Positions 22,380 to 38,863 of a stretch of DNA of 64,000 bases are shown in pieces. The stretch comes from Capillidium heterosporum. Taxonomy: Eukaryota; Entomophthoromycota; Entomophthoromycetes; Entomophthorales; Capillidiaceae. The stretch is taken from positions 806,001 through 870,000 of the forward strand of contig WBMQ01000003.1 in the NCBI GenBank assembly GCA_016630905.1. Direction: 5' to 3'. Every line of letters starts with the position of its first letter. Position 1 is the first letter of the stretch. The notes under the pieces were generated by a model, which saw nothing but the letters and a program-made list of their open reading frames with translations, was not told where the DNA came from and searched no databases. A program made the translations under genes and the position numbers.

Positions 22380-23398
22380 GTATTTGATCCTACAACAGCA
22401 CGAAGAAATGTAAAGCTAAAGTCAGCCGTCCCACGATGTATAGTTCAAGAAACGGGCCGGTACACTTTAAATTTTTGAACAGTTGGTCGAATTTAGCACC
22501 TCTCAACGTAAGCTGAATTAACCTAGGTAGCTCAGACATATGTATCGAGTTTTCAAAGTCTTTCCTAACTCTAGATCGGCAAACTTGAGATGTTAGAAGG
22601 TTTTACTATCTTTAACCATTGAGCATATGTTCAAGCCTATATTAATTAAAGAATATAAGCTAGTATTTATTAAAAACTTGTAGTTTTCAATAAATTTAAT
22701 ATAGTGCCCATAGAATATAAAGAATTTATAGGCGGGAAGGCTTATAAAAAATATTTGCTAGAATAGATGTGCGATCATACTCTACCTCGAACTCCACCAC
22801 ATTTAAAAACTTAACTGGCATCATCCCTTCTACATCGAGATAGACTATAAAATAGATTTGTAACTTCTTAAGTTCGGGGGAGACTTTATTGATTTCGATA
22901 GAAAATGGTAGTCCCAGCGATATATCCATAGATATAAAATATCTAAAGGAAATAATGAAAAAGGCTTGAAATTTCAATACCTTGTGAGATCATTGTAAAT
23001 AAACTTAAGAGCTTTAACATTTTTAATGAGATTAATTAAACCTATGTTGGTCAGGAAAGGCTCATATAAGCTGCATTTGAACTTAGTAAAAATACCTCCC
23101 CTCAAAATATCTAACTTATTGATACTCAGAAAATGGTGCTTGATTTCGAAAAAAATGGATATAATTTCATCTTAAAATATTTGACGTACCTACCGAACTC
23201 GGGTAGCCAACTCTGAAATTGGCGATAATTCCTGTCAAAATATATATCTGCGTGTTTAATCTCTTTATATACCCTTCTCAACAGAATTCTACTGAACTGT
23301 TTGTTGATGTACTGTAGCTTATACTGATCCGGGAACTCCAAGTGCTTCAATATCTCTTCGATTATCAGGCCAAGTAGCTCATTGAATTCAACTTTCAT
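22380..23398 (-). pseudogene. F-box gene relic 2
   Basis: It begins with an intact 90-codon frame (23126-23398) starting MKVEFNELLGLIIEEILKHL, a typical F-box helix pair (LIIEEIL..L...DQYKL..INKQF). Downstream on the minus strand, further fragments with Leu-rich character (for example 22726-22977) lie in different frames separated by stops. Best read as a decayed F-box/leucine-rich protein gene. The lower limit is approximate. Confidence 0.6.
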
Positions 23399-23887
23399 TT
23401 TGATAGAGCGAAAAAAGAACTAATAGTCTATAAATCTACTGCTTCTAAAAATTGCATCATAGAGCCGATATCCAACTAAAGCAAACTATAAAGCACTTTT
23501 CTACCAATTTCCTAAACTTGGAGGCAACCTTACCAAAAGATATAGAAGGTAAGCTGGGCAGAGATGTACTTTCTGAATATATTTTATTAGCTCCAGTTAA
23601 TTTACGTATGATCATTCAATATTTTTAACCTTGAACGATTAGATATTTGTGAGTTGGGTTATATCGGTAATCGAAATATTCCTCTGCCTAACTTTAGTTT
23701 ATAATTAAGATTCATACTTTTATTGTAAAGTTGTTTATATAAGCACCTTTGAAGCTTAACTAACAGCCTTATCCTTTGAATATAAATTTAATTTTTAGTT
23801 ACTGAAATCCAAAAGTATTTTACCTAGAGTTTCGATCCAATTGAGAAGGTATTTTATAAATATACACATAGAGTAGAAGTAAATTGA

Positions 23888-25559
23888 CTAGAGCCAAGAT
23901 TTATTGCTTTCTTTGGTAAAAACTACATATTTTATGTAAAAATAGTAATTATTTGCTTTGAATTGATCGATATGGGAGAGAGTTGACTTTAGCAGATTTG
24001 AATCAAAGGACTGCCAACGTACATTTGTAAATTTTGCCGAAAATGGTAGTATTACAAAGTAGCAAATTAATCCGAACGTTTTACTTACAAATTTTAGCAA
24101 GACAATATTATCAATATAAATCAACTTAGTCTATAGTCCATCGCTTTTGAAACTTGTGGAAAATAATAAAAATACTTTATTTTCTTCTATAAAGCTATAT
24201 AATGTATGAGATAATATAAAGTCTAATATTTTTGAAACCATTCATATTACTGGACTACATGATTGTAAGAGGCTCTAAAGTTTGATGAAAGGTGATCTAC
24301 GTTGGAAAAAGTCGAAATATATCTTGATACCAGCGGAATCATGTTTATCATAGTTAATAGACTCAATTTCGTTGTAGGGGATATTAATAATCTGAAGTTC
24401 GTTAGAGTACCTGATGATATAAATTCACAAAATCAGATCGTCAAAAGTACCTCTATATGGGGACGTACTTTGTGTTGAAATGTTAGAAATATATAATACT
24501 TGGTCCTGTGGGAAGGTACTGAAATTGTGATGAAAGTCAAATCGACCTTCAGGTTGTAATTTTAAGGATAGATCTGACAATTTACTCCTTCGAACTGTCT
24601 ATTAGATAGGAAACTTTTTAATATGAGCTGGATTAGATTTGGAAATTTGGACACTGCTGTACAGAGATCCTATCGAATCTTCCTTTCAAACATAGGCCAG
24701 CTTACTTGATACTTCGAACGCAGTTGAAACCTTGTACCGTCAACGACACTAAACTCAACCTTATGTTAGCTAGGAAATCGAAATTGGCTTCCACTAAGGT
24801 GGGATAGATTCTGATGTCTTGAGGGTAATTGATATTGTATAGTAAGACTTCAATTAAGAAAAGTTTTAAAAAAGATCTTGTTTATTATAACAACACTGGT
24901 AGTCCAGAGATCCAGCTTTATTAATCTTGAAAATTAATAAATGCTATATATTCTATCGAACTACAGTTACATATATTGATACTTAACGCTTTGATATTAG
25001 AAAAGTTTTAATGAACCTTTAATAGAAAATAACTGTCGTCGTAGCTCATATGGAACCCTAAAGTTGTTAGACGGAACATGAAATCGATTTAAAATTTTTG
25101 GTACTATTCTTGGTATTGTTGATAAAGCTCAAGTCCAATGGTGAATATTTTCAATAATACTGGTAAGATCTAATTTGTTGAAAAGTAACTATATAGCCTA
25201 CAGGCAAGTTTAGTGAGCTTACTTTTAAAAGGTGGCAAAAATTTTATGCTTCAGTACTATCTCCAAGTATATGAATAGCTAAGTCTGAGTTTTAGGTGGC
25301 TGTTCTTGATTTCCTAAAAGCTACCGTCTACAAAGCTATCCAACTGCTCCATATACTTGATAAATTTGAATAGCCAGTTCTCAAGTCTTTGATAACTTTT
25401 CCTGCATAGATCGTCTAACTTCATATATTAGTATGACTCATGAAATAGATCACAGAAATATCAGTTGCAGTAGTGTGGCTGACATTGATCCCAAATCCCT
25501 AAGTCGTTAAGTATCCTTTTGATGATCAAATCGGATATTCCATTAAAATCAATCTTCAT
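23888..25559 (-). pseudogene. F-box gene relic 3
   Basis: The start at 25559 reads MKIDFNGISDLIIKRILNDL, aligned with MKVEFNELLGLIIEEILKHL of relic 2. The sequence just before the ATG (TTTCAAA/TATCAAA) also matches. Stops appear within 40 codons. A last open stretch of 78 codons lies at 23888-24124. The limits reflect these two recognisable ends and the middle is broken. Confidence 0.6.
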
Positions 25560-26144
25560 TTTGAAAGATAACATTAGCTTCTTTCTATGCCTGTAGAATA
25601 TATATTTATGGTTTATAGAAACTCATAATCCCTTTATAAAAGCTTCCTATAGTTCGAAGGTATTTCATAACTCATTATTTTAGGCCTTTTAGTAAGCCAA
25701 ACAAAATATTAAAGTATATTATATATAAACTATTATTAATGAATATACTAAACTAAATTAAGTTTTGCTATATGATGAAAGCAAAGATATATTATCTCTA
25801 TCTAAAAAGCATGTATATCAGCTAGATATCAACGACAGATAATTGATGAGTTAAATTTCAGTTCGAGTATGCTGCCTTGTAAGTGAGAAAGGGAAGCAGT
25901 AGCTAGTTCTGTTGGTCAAAATTTGCAATACTACAAACATGTTTTCAAATCTAACCTGTTTATACCACCTTGATGGTATGATAATTTATTTCCGGCTTCT
26001 ATTTGCTATATAGCAAATAATTTAAAGACCAACTGTCCAATCAAAGTGATAGTTGACTTTTGAAATTTCAATTCAATTTCAAGTTGAACTTTTTCCAACA
26101 AGATCTATTAAAGAAGCTTTCATCTTCTTTTCAAATAAGTTAAG
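25560..26144. other. Divergent spacer between F-box relic 3 and the F-box gene
   Basis: AT-rich upstream DNA. No other gene recognised. Confidence 0.5.
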
Positions 26145-27462
26145 ATGGACAGATTAAGTCAGCTACCAGCTTTGGTAATTGATGAAATTGCTCACTACTT
26201 ATCTTATACTGATATCAATACTTTATTTAAAAGCAGTAGATATTTCAGTAGATTAAGTAGACCTTACTTTTTCAAAGCAATCCACGACACTATAATATAT
26301 ACTCCCGAATCTAAACTTAGTTCCAAGCTTGCATTAGTATACCTTATTATTAACTTCGATCGGTACAATCCAATACTTGCTAAATCAAACGACCTTTCAG
26401 AACGTGGCCTCGACATCAATCTCAGTGAGTACGGCAACCTAAAATATTACCAGATAATAGTCCGAGACCCCAGTCAGCTAGCTTTTCAACGTATGAGTGT
26501 CCAACTTAAATTAGCCGCTTTAGAAGGATTAGTTGTCGACTTTGAAGTTACAACCACTGACTTCCTCTTCAACAAACTCAGCCACTTGAAGAAGTTGGAA
26601 TTCAACAACATTCAATCAACTGAGTTCATGGACACCTTTTTAAGTGGAAGTATTGTTGTCTTCAAAATTACCACTTATAACTTGCATTCCAGCTTCTTCC
26701 AGTCCTTGAAGAAGAATTTACCCAACCTAAAGTCCTTTTCCTTTAAGCTCCTCGATGGATTTCAGCTAATTGACATTTACAATTTCCCAACGTTCAATCG
26801 AGTGATTCGCTTACAATTTCATGCCTCAACGAACGAGCAACTTTTGGCACATTTTTGCCAATCCATCCTTTTGGCCCAATTTGAAAGTTATCCAATCCGA
26901 GATGGATCAGCCGGATAATCAACTTTTGATTCGATTTCCTTGGCCCAATATTGAAGCCATTCAGCTTGCTGTACCTTCCAACTATGTTCAAATCGGCACA
27001 AACTTTACCAACCTCACAAAGTTCACAGGCTATTGGGAAGGGCGCTCTAAAGATGACTTTATCCAACTATTCAACCAACTTTCAAATTTGAAGGAGCTTT
27101 ACCTATACTCTGATGAAGGTATCCCCTCTAAGTGTTTTAGTTTTGTACCAGCTTTTAGCTTAAATAAAGTTCATCTCGACATAAAGCAATTTGACGATGT
27201 TGCCATGCCATTTCTGACCAGTCTTACTGAGTGTCAGAACATTTCAATTGATTTCACCTTCCCCGATCGCCTTCCTAGTGCTCCCAAGAAGTTTAAACCT
27301 TCAGATCTAAAAGTTACTTTTTATCAGCTCCTGGTTTTAAGCCTTGTAAATGAACCACCTAAACTCAAAAGCTTTTTCGAATTGAATGCACCTCTACTTT
27401 TTCAGTTGAATGGCAAGGCATATCCTCCAGCCAAAGTTCCTAGTCAGTATGTAAATGAATAA
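26145..27462 (+). CDS. F-box protein with leucine-rich C-terminal part (one +1 frame break)
   Basis: Intronless. The first frame runs 26145-26918 and begins with an F-box (LPALVIDEIAHYLSYTDINT, then RYFSRLSRPYFFKAI). The second frame continues to a stop at 27462 with regular Leu/Phe-rich repeats (FTNLTKFTGYW, LSNLKELYLYS). The two halves join to about 438 residues if one base is skipped between 26803 and about 26850. No alternative splice site explains the change. F-box proteins are substrate adaptors of SCF ubiquitin ligases. The substrate cannot be inferred. It is the only copy in this cluster with an open reading frame over its whole length. Confidence 0.75.
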
Positions 27463-28740
27463 ATTTGTTTTCCAAATAAATTATTCAAATGTTTGCTTTG
27501 TTGTTTTATTTTTAAGTTTACCTTGAGTATAATCTGAAGGAGCCATTATAATTTAAAGGTTAGTTGTAGTTTTGGATAGAATACGATTTTCAGTCATTAG
27601 AAGGTGGGTCAAAAATATCATGAAGAATGTGCATAAGGAGAAATGGCTTTATAATCAAATAACAGTTTTAATTCAAGCTTTAATTTTTAGGGTCTTTATT
27701 AATTCGTGGTAACAATTTTAAAAGAAATCAAAAGACATCGACTTTCGACTTTAAAAGTCAGTTTAGATATAAAAGAGATGAATGAAAATTGAAGCCATGT
27801 AGGTTGCTAGATAACACTGACTATGATATATTTTTAATAACACAAACTTTATTTCAATGTCAATAATTTTTGAGTAATAATATGATTGTATGAATGAGTA
27901 TTATATTGAGTAGAAATAACTTGTCTATATTTACAGATATCACTCCTTTGCAGTTACGATGATGACAAAATTGGCTTATTAAACTCCAGTCCACAAAACC
28001 TGGCAATCAAATTTTGCTGAGAAGAGGGTATTTTCAGCGATTCTGGTTCCACCCTACCTAATTACCACTCCAGTCCAGGTAATGGGACTTTAACTATTAA
28101 TTAGTTGAGGCCTATGAGTATGAAAATGTGGACAAGGACGAGCTTTTAACGAGTAAATTATAGACGAACCGATAGCTTTCTTGATAGAAGATAGTCTCAA
28201 AGATATTTATATTTGAATCATTATTTGATATAATTTATTATATGTAGATAATTTTAAATAAATACTGATATGTTAGATAAATTCCATTTAACAGGATGAA
28301 TAAGACAAGTACTCTATACCTGAGAACAGCTATGCTAATATTGTAGTTAAAGGAAAGTATAATAGCGTTGTTTACTAATTTAGTCTCTTGATCTTGGAGT
28401 GACCATATCGTCAAAGGTTAGTGCTTCTGGAGTACTTGATTAAGTCGTCTTGATACATTTGATTTTAATAAAACTATTTAAAAAGGATTTAATAGCTAGA
28501 ATAAACATGATGGAAAATCTTTAAATGTTTATTTTTTTGAAATTTTCACATAGATAATATTTATTTGGCGATATTTTTCTTTTATATATATTCTTAAAAA
28601 CCTCTACTGTATAGATCAATTTGAACTTAGCATTAATTATTAAGATTAAATATTATTATATCCTAATGAATATCATTTCAAACAGCCCATTACAACATTA
28701 AATTAAAAATATTATAAAAGCTAAACCTGATGCAATATCA
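27463..28740. other. Intergenic
   Basis: AT-rich spacer, no gene recognised. Confidence 0.55.
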
Positions 28741-29064
28741 TCAAAATTTATGAAAATTGTAAGGTCCAGGGAGGTATCGCTGGATCCAGTCAATGATGGC
28801 ATCATATTGGGAACTCATGACGTGGTAGGTTAGGAAAACGAAACTAACATCCACCACTGCATTGGTAATAAAAGACTGGATTATCCGGAGAGCAGGTCGA
28901 ATAGCTAAGTAAAGGAGATACACCATGAAGAACGTCTACACGATAGTAGTCACGTCCCAGTTCCAGGAGGGGATAGAGGGAACATATGAAGGCTTAGGTA
29001 CGGACTGGGGCTGGACTGGAGGGGACCTATCAGGCGAAAGTTGGGAAACAGCTGATGCTACCAT
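28741..29064 (-). pseudogene. Small membrane protein ORF interrupted by one in-frame UAG
   Basis: From the ATG at 29062-29064 the frame is open for 107 codons to a stop at 28741, except for one TAG at 28936-28938. The N-terminal part is proline-rich (SPDRSPPVQPQSVPKPSY). The TAG sits inside what would be one continuous hydrophobic helix (WDVTTIV, stop, TFFMVYLLYLAI). This suggests that a single codon changed in a former, or still read-through, coding sequence. The family was not recognised. It could also be chance, given the small size. Confidence 0.35.
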
Positions 29065-32000
29065 ATTAGGATTTTAGGATTAAAGGTAGGGGTGGGCTGG
29101 TAGGTTAACGTTGGCTCGAAAGGGTTGATTATATTAGTAATATTAATCGCTCAAAGGAGGTGAGATCCAAGGGTTGCAAGGATTGTTAATAGGTAATAAG
29201 AGATAGGGAGGACAGGGGGATTAGACCACATAGGAACACTATGCTGAAACAGGGAAATAAGTAGAGACAAGACTTTATTCAAAACTAAGAAACGAAATCA
29301 GGCTGTCGCAACAGCTATGGTTAATAAGTGGGGTAAGTAATAGCTATGAAATAGCGAGGTGGAACGTTGTCAAGACACTTGATTTGGGTAGCGACGAAAG
29401 GGGGTTTAAATATCCCTTTGGTACCTTGGCAGTAGTTATAACGGGGGAATTAGATTTCCATCCATAATTAACTACTCTATAGATTACTTAAGGTTTTGTT
29501 AAATTTAGCCAGAAAAGTCCGTACTAATCCGAACTACTACTGGTGAGTTTACTGTTGCCAAAGCTTTAGTATCCAATGTTCGGCTGTTACTAGTTGAGAT
29601 TTCTAGGTAGTCATCGGAGCTAAGAAAAAGAACAAAAGGTGAAAAATGTCTGATGTAGGGTAGATTCGGAACTAAAATAGTTGTGAATTGCAGATTGAAT
29701 ATTAAATGTTGATTAAAAAAATAGCAGGGAAGGAAGCAAATGAAGGATAGGCCTATGATCTCATAATAGGAATTGTAACGACCAAGGTTGCTACAACAAT
29801 CGCTGCATATCTTCAGACACCTTTAGTACTGATTTCCTGTAAAACTGCAAATTAGCTAGAATTAGAGTTAAGGCTAATGCTAAATTAAGATTAGCTTAAA
29901 ATCAGAAGAATTGGTATTAGATCAGAATCACTTATAATTAAGATTAAAGTAGACTATATTATATTGAGAGTTAGTAGAGCTCCGATGGACACTACCGCAC
30001 TCCTTGCCCCCATCATGACTGTGTCCTTCTTCGTCTTTATGAATCGACTCTAGGTCCGGATTGCAACTAAAGTATTGGCTGTCAAAGCGACGGCCTTTAA
30101 CTTATTTAGTTTATTGGTGCGATTACTACTACGCTGGCCTATCTCAACCTCAATCTAGTATTCCTCTGTAGACTTCCCTACATTAGCTACATATTTAATA
30201 TTTACTAGTTTGAAATTTTATCACACATTGGTAGGCCGCTTGCATCCATAAGCTTGGTAAACTTATATAAGGATATTTTACTGCTATTATATTTACTTTA
30301 AAGAAGTACTATAGTTAATAATTAAGGTAAATTTGTTATAACTTTACTTAAAATTTAGCTTTTTTAAATAAGAAATTGTTGACAAATGGCACTCACCTAT
30401 ATTTACTATCTATATAAATGATTATAGTGTATGCGTTTTTAAAGAAAAAGCTAATCTGTTGGATATTTAAATTTTTTTAGTATATATAATATATTTAGAG
30501 TTTTCCTTTAGAAAGGAGTAGTTGAATTGATTCCATATTGAATAGTCAATGCCGAATACTGTGGAGTTCTAATTCCTCCTCGCTCCAGGTTCGAATACTC
30601 CATGTTGATTTTTTATTTTAAATGCTCTAGCTTGTTCTGATAAACCATAAGACTTTTACAATTAAAGCTGTAAGTTTAGATACGTTTTATCTGAACACAG
30701 CAGTATGGAGCTCATTTATATTACTGATTTACAGATAACAAGGTTTTAATATATATGGAATGGAATATATCCTCAGCTAATACCATTTTGTCCTGAATGC
30801 AGCAATCAGTGCTATTTTTTCAAGTGGCAAGTTTTGGTTATATTCCACAATTAGTGTATCAATTTGTATTACAGTTCCAGTTTAGATATTGATTTATTAT
30901 CAAAGCTGGAAGATAGTACAAAATAGCTTCATATTTTTCAGAACGTTTATATTCATTTCAAAACTAGAAAGACAAAAGAAACAACTGCTCCATATAAGAA
31001 ACTTTATTTCAGGATGCCAGAGTGCATCCTTTTATCTCATGTTTTAAAATATGCTATATTATCTACACTCCAACCTTCATTTTACGCTAGCATTTCAAGA
31101 GTTGTACCATTCGATTTAGAATCTGAGCAATATATGCCATGGCATCTATTCTTCAAGTTAAATATAATGGCTAAATATACCCATCAACCTGTAGCACGAT
31201 GTTAGGAAAACTGAGCCTAAAAGCTACTAAATCAAAGGTGCTAAAATGATAAATAGTGGACCTATGATTATAAGCTATAAAAATTATTGGAATGGACTAC
31301 CTTTTAGTGTTTTATATAAACACTGGCCGTAGTAGCGACGTAAAGAATTCTAAAACCCTATTTCAACCTCCTATAGCCCTTTTTTAATCCACTTCCCAGG
31401 TCAAGATACTTATTTTGATCTTTTACGACAACTATGATGCTTTATACAACACCTACTGCTCTAAACTAAGATATCACAACTCTTTCTACGATATTTATAT
31501 AACATTCATCTTTGATGCTGGATATGTAGAATACATGTATCGAAAATGGATTTCTTTATATAAACTGGATCATAAACTATTGAATAACAAATATACCTCA
31601 TGTTCAAATATACAGCTTTTATAACCATCTTTATATATAAATAGTGAAGAAACCATTTTATTCCCAAGTATGATAATGTATGAAAGAATTGTCACTGATA
31701 ACAAAGGCCACTATTGCAATTACTGATATGATGCGATAGATGCCTAATTTACGAATAAACTTAATGATAGTTACAATTTTGATAGGTTTATAAGATCAAA
31801 TTCAAATAGAAAATTCTTACAAATCCATCATATAGTTAAAAACATCAATATATAGTGATTAATTACATATATAGATTGCACAATTTTATAAATTAGACGA
31901 TGTATCTAAAATTGGCGAGTTGCTCATAACTATTAGTACTAAAATGTCCTTATTCATAAACCAGCTTATATTTTATATCCCCGTAAATCATTTAGGTATC

Positions 32001-33981
32001 TCTTATCAAGTAAAGCTGACATATGTATAAGCTATAATGTTCTATAGGTATTGTAAAGATATAAACTTAATTCGGGCAAGTTCTTCGACTAAGGTATATC
32101 TCCTAATCAAAACTGAGGATAGTGTAAGGCCGTAAGTTTAGATTTTGAACAACTACTGTTAAATTTGATTTTTATAGAATTCCATATACCTTTTTTGACT
32201 TACAGTTATAAAGCTAGCTTAGATTTAAACTTTGGTATCGTTACCAAATCCATTTTGCGGTCAGCTTTCTTCTACAAACTTTCCAATATAAAAGTCTGTT
32301 GCTCTAGCACCAGTCCAGTGCTACATTTGGCAACTATTTGGACATATGGTTTTAACTGACGAATATCTCTATTCAGCCAATTTAGTTTATGCTTACTGAA
32401 CCATGAGAGGGCCTTGATAGCTTTCCATTTTACGGCATCTTAAATCAGACTATATTTTTGGAATTGAGTATTTAAACCTCACTGATGACTAAGCCACTGA
32501 ACTGATGACAAAATCATTAGGCTATACCCTTGAAGTACAAGCCGGTGTGTTAGAACAACATAATAAATGCATGCTTTTCTCAATATATCAATATTCTATT
32601 GATAATCAAATTTTCTACTCATAAGTACTCTAGCATCACTATAAGTATTGGCAAGATGATAGCATTAGAAGTTTTGCTGCAAGCTATCTTTCACCTAATC
32701 CAACAATTCAACTGACACAGAAAGTATATAAATCTTTAGAGTGCTCAACCTTTGTTAGTAAGGATTAGTAATATTTAGTGAAACGGTAGAAAGTTTAGGA
32801 AAGCTGTAGGTACATGCTCAGCTATCCAGCTACCTCTTTAAAGCAAGGTAGGTTGGTTGGGCATATCCAACTTTAGCCTACTTTTGATGTCTTTTTGATA
32901 TCGGATGAACAAAACAAGACGTTATATATAGTTAGTTTAAATTGAAGATAGAAGATAAACGATATAATAAAGCAATGTATCAACTTGGTTCTTCAGTTAA
33001 ATCATATATTGTGCATTGTATCGTTTTAAAATTTTCGTTGGTAGCCTACATTTGTGTTATTACTCGATAGTGTGCTTCAGGCTACATCTATATTTCACCT
33101 ATCCTTTTCCTATGTTTTAAATCGCTATCTATCCATTTCCCATTACTCTAATTAGCTGCTAGTTCACTTAATTCTACCTGGGATCAATTTACTGCTATGA
33201 ATGTAAGTCTTTGTTCAGACTCAATTTCGGATTTTCCGATTGCCGTTCTGCAGGTTAATTGGATCCTAACTGCTGTGGTGGATCACCGCAACCAGGATAC
33301 GTGTTCTCCTTTCGTTGGAAAAATCCATTTATATGTCACCAAGTTACGACTTTCACCTAAGCCACGATATATATATTGAAGCTCTTGGATAGAAAGACAA
33401 GACAGGTTGTTTTTCAAGCTTTTCTTTTGGGTTTCCTTGAGCTGCAGATTTAGGTTTGAAGTAGTTTGACAACATTTTAAAAGATTCCTAACTGATAGTT
33501 TTGCAGGAATTGAGAGCTTTAAGTATTTTATAGTTACAAAGAAACCATCCCATCTATATTAACCAGTCCATAACATAACTACACATGTCATGCTTCATAC
33601 CAAAGAACTTACCAAGTTCAACTGAATCCACCTGACTGGAAGTCCAAGCCAGTGACCAGACACTTGGGGAGGACGACCAGCCAACACTAAATATAAAGTT
33701 TTATAACGTATGTAAAACATATATATTGAAAAATAACGAATCTGCTTAAATGTTATGTTCATAGATTAATTTTTTTAACATGTACGTACAAGACCTCAAC
33801 TAAAAATTAAATACAATAGGAAACTCAATCAAAATTCATATAGTCTTAAAATATATTAAGGTTCAACAGGTTAAAGAAGGTAGATACCCTAAAATTGCCA
33901 ATTTGAGAATAGGGAAGTGGTAAAGTTAAGGCTTCCAAGTATAGATTGAAAGCAAGCCAACAAAAGTTGAAAAAGGCAAAG
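29065..33981. other. Gene-poor region of 4.9 kb
   Basis: No confident gene. 29873-29960 is low-complexity sequence rich in (A/T)TTAGAATTAA-like words. At 29992-30180 (+) a hydrophobic reading frame starting MDTTALLAPIMTVSFFVF is broken by a stop after 22 codons and looks like a gene relic. 30590-30605 contains GGTTCGAATACTCC, which resembles a tRNA T-arm but has no matching tRNA body. Confidence 0.5.
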
Positions 33982-36950
<2,969 letters not shown>

Positions 36951-38716
36951 CTTTACTAAAACTTATAAGAGAGAGATCGAACTAGTAGCTGCAACTAAAA
37001 CTATAAGCAAGACTAAAGTTATAAATTTAAACTAACTGCCCAGGAATTTAGTTTGGTATGGGAGGTCGTAGGTATAAAAGAGGTATTAAGGTTCCTAAAG
37101 ATATAGGGTTATAGATTTATAAACTTCAACTTCAATTTCAAAGCTGACTAACTTGGGATCTTGGGTTAAGTCTCATTGAAACTGCCAAGCAAATAGGGCA
37201 GCCAATCATTTTGCTCTAGCAGCCACTTTAATGGAAGTGGAATTTCTTTGAATGCGATTGTTGGAAAAATGCAAGTAAAACTACGTAATAGATAGTCCGA
37301 TAACTGGTAGACTTGGCTAGTAAATGGCGAAGCTGAAGGATTTACTCAATTTTAGATAATTAGCCGCAACTTGTATTGCGGAAATGTATTTGAAGGTTTA
37401 ACTTTTTAGTTAACTTGGGTTTGGATTTTTATTTCATAATGTTGGTTTGGTATCCTATCTCACATAATACCTTTGGAGGAAATTTGTAAAAGAACATTGC
37501 TACTGCTTGATAAAATATAAATAGTTGTCTCTATTTGAGTATACTATTTATATAAACTTTGGAATAAGGATAGAGATGAATTATATATGCATTATGTTAC
37601 TAGCATTGTGAAGTATCGACTCATACTAAACTTACAACTAGGCCAAACATCGGTATTGCACTTGAACCTGTATGACAAGTCAAATGCTCTAATAATATCA
37701 GTTTTTAGATCTCTGAATCAGAATACAATGATGATTTAGACCTGGGAACTAGTCTAAAACATCAAAACACATCGCTTAACTCAAATAGGATGGTATTTTT
37801 TTATACCAGCCTCTATTCCAATATGTTTAGTTTTCAGATGTGATTTGAATATCCAATCTTTGATCAAGCTAAATAAATATTTGTGATATTTAATAATATA
37901 CTTCCTTTGATGTACCTGTACTTTATCTCTAACAAGTAATTTGATAGATAACTCAAATATTGAACAGCTTCTTTGGATTCTAAACTAAGATATTGGAAAG
38001 TTGTAGCGTAACTATTCATAAAGGCGATGTATGAACTTCTAGTACACAGGTACTCTTAAACTTGAAGCAAATCAAGCAGCTTGACAAATACTAAGAATCA
38101 TTACTGCTAACAAAAAGTGAGCCAAATCTTATAGAAATGTTGCCATTTCAATAATGTATTCACTTTTGCTTTAAATTATCAGTTCCATAACTGCAAATTA
38201 AAAACATATCTATAGAGTCAATAATTATGAACTGAGTAGCAGTACCTTTTGTAGACTATGTCCATTTCCAAGTTTTCTAAAATGTTGGCTTCTACAACTC
38301 CCTCTGTTTCCAATTACAACCAAGGCTATACTAGAATCCATCATTAGAAGTCGTTGCAACACTTCAAAACATAGAGAGTACAATTTAAATATAGGTTTTT
38401 GAGATATACTATAGGTTAGTACCATTTATGAAAGTAGCCACATGTGACATCGAGCTAATAAATGTGATGGATTAACTAGAATTCAATTAAACGGCATCAT
38501 ATGTTTTCTCAGTGCTATATCAGGTTACTTTCATAGGTGGTATTACCCTATACTTTGTACATACCTATTGATAAAAGATATCGTGCAAAAGAAGCTGGTT
38601 AAATAGCAAGCCCAACTTTTACTTGGACGATTATCCTCTTCTACAGCGTGACATGCCACTCTACTCCAAGGTTTCCAATTCCAATTTGTGACACCTCTTA
38701 TTGGCCAAACCAAATT
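36951..38716. other. Intergenic between divergent genes
   Basis: Upstream DNA of RSP5 (minus) and of the PAP2 phosphatase (plus). No gene recognised. Confidence 0.55.
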
Positions 38717-38726
38717 TATATAAATA
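38717..38726 (+). promoter_or_regulatory. TATA box of PAP2 phosphatase gene
   Basis: TATATAAATA lies about 140 bp before the ATG, followed by a pyrimidine/CA-rich leader. Confidence 0.5.
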
Positions 38727-38863
38727 GGCCGCTGTTGGACTGCTGCACCATTTCCCTTTAAAAAGCCTTGCTCTTCAATTTTATATCAACTTCAACAAAG
38801 GTTGTATAAAGTAGAAAACCAACGATATAAGAACGAATCAACAAATACATCGATATTGCAAAT

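Noticed and set aside
29992-30180. Hydrophobic protein gene starting MDTTALLAPIM
   Set aside because: A stop occurs after 22 codons, and neither splicing nor a +1 step gives a clearly better protein. Too short to call.
30540-30610. Possible tRNA (GGTTCGAATACTCC looks like a T-arm)
   Set aside because: No A box, no acceptor pairing and no anticodon arm can be formed around it.
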